64,000 bases of DNA from Flavobacteriaceae bacterium UBA2765 (lineage in GTDB: Bacteria; Bacteroidota; Bacteroidia; Flavobacteriales; Flavobacteriaceae), in NCBI GenBank assembly GCA_002352665.1, contig DEIV01000014.1, positions 44,240 through 108,239 of the forward strand, written 5' to 3'. This document shows positions 63,695 through 64,000 of this stretch, piece by piece. Every line of letters begins with the position of its first letter. Position 1 is the stretch's first letter. The position numbers were made by a program, and so were the translations under genes. A model generated the notes under the pieces. That model saw only the letters and a list, made by a program, of their open reading frames with translations. It was not told the DNA's origin and ran no database searches.

Positions 63695-64000
63695 TTATAA
63701 TCTATAGCCAAAACCAAAACCAATTATTAAAGGATTAATGTCAACATCTGCAGGAATATTAAGCGTTCCGACACTGCTTCCAACACTTAATAAGTTTGTT
63801 GCATCAACTGTTACATCAGACGACATAAAAATATATTTTGCATCTACATTTAGAAACCATTTATCATTTAGGTCATAATCAAAACCTCCTTGAAATGCAA
63901 GTCCGAAACTACTATCATAATCAACATCTAAAATGGTATTACCGGCATCAACATTATAAAATATAGTATAATTTATACCTGCACCTAAATAAGGTCTAAA
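63695..64000 (-). CDS. OmpW-like outer-membrane beta-barrel protein, C-terminal part
   Basis: The last 101 codons of a gene running off the right edge are present, ending at TAA 63695-63697. The text FRPYLGAGINYTIFYN, GFDYDLNDKWFLNVDAKYI and the ending IGFGFGYRL is typical of OmpW barrels, small eight-stranded outer-membrane porins with a C-terminal aromatic or hydrophobic strand. It reads toward the terminator at 63632, so it is convergent with the accessory island. Its N-terminus and promoter lie outside the window. Confidence 0.85.
   Translation of the reverse strand, partial: FRPYLGAGINYTIFYNVDAGNTILDVDYDSSFGLAFQGGFDYDLNDKWFLNVDAKYIFMSSDVTVDATNLLSVGSSVGTLNIPADVDINPLIIGFGFGYRL

Overview
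This 64 kb window comes from a low-GC chromosome of a Bacteroidota, most probably a gliding member of the Flavobacteriaceae. The support is lineage-typical content: gldF and gldG, a protein ending in a type IX secretion (T9SS) type A sorting domain, an UpxY-type antiterminator heading a polysaccharide cluster, a bacillithiol-associated YtxJ, DUF2911, DUF4369 and DUF6702 proteins, the phoH-purC pair, and several TAnnTTTG-like -7 promoter elements. I saw no rRNA, tRNA, CRISPR array, prophage or intact transposase. The genus cannot be named from the sequence.

Layout. (1) 1-5.1 kb is the promoter-proximal end of a surface-polysaccharide cluster read mainly on the minus strand: an UpxY-like antiterminator, the UDP-GlcNAcA oxidase wlbA, a GT4 glycosyltransferase broken by two frameshifts and a stop, a GT2 glycosyltransferase on the opposite strand, a glycosyltransferase-like protein, and a second GT4 running off the left edge. 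Upstream of the antiterminator is a gene-free island of about 230 bp with four hairpins. (2) 5.6-11.8 kb holds a membrane-anchored PIG-L deacetylase whose 3' end overlaps a 1602-residue T9SS cargo protein, built from a beta-helix and twelve Ig-like repeats in an alternating A/B pattern. (3) 12-54.6 kb is mostly core genome: pepE, an M1 peptidase, purC, phoH, a SAM hydrolase-like protein, gldFG, a Crp-type regulator, a peroxiredoxin-like protein with a dehydrogenase, an operon of PIG-L deacetylase + 34-residue membrane protein + sodium symporter, dnaN, acpH, ggt, an ATP-grasp enzyme, yidC, a cysteine desulfurase, DUF2752 and CCC-motif membrane proteins, BI-1 and ytxJ, clpB, a membrane-anchored MutS relative, and a TonB-plug/vWA fusion. 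Tandem paralogue pairs are frequent here.

(4) 54.8-63.5 kb looks like an accessory island: a DUF262 protein whose frame continues for 69 codons beyond an in-frame TAG, then a row of same-strand orphan genes, mostly lipoproteins, secreted or membrane proteins. Their intergenic regions resemble one another: an AGTCTCC box before four starts, a 90-bp leader present twice, a TTTTGAATA/TATTCGAA dyad present three times, and a shared 3' module after two genes. This modular array is the most novel-looking part of the window. The window closes with a bidirectional terminator and the 3' end of an OmpW-like outer-membrane protein.

Functionally, the left part concerns building and possibly processing surface glycans. 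The middle mixes housekeeping with gliding, redox and envelope functions. The right part is a variable region whose joint function is unknown. Start sites were moved inward where the longest reading frame began at TTG or lacked its signal peptide.
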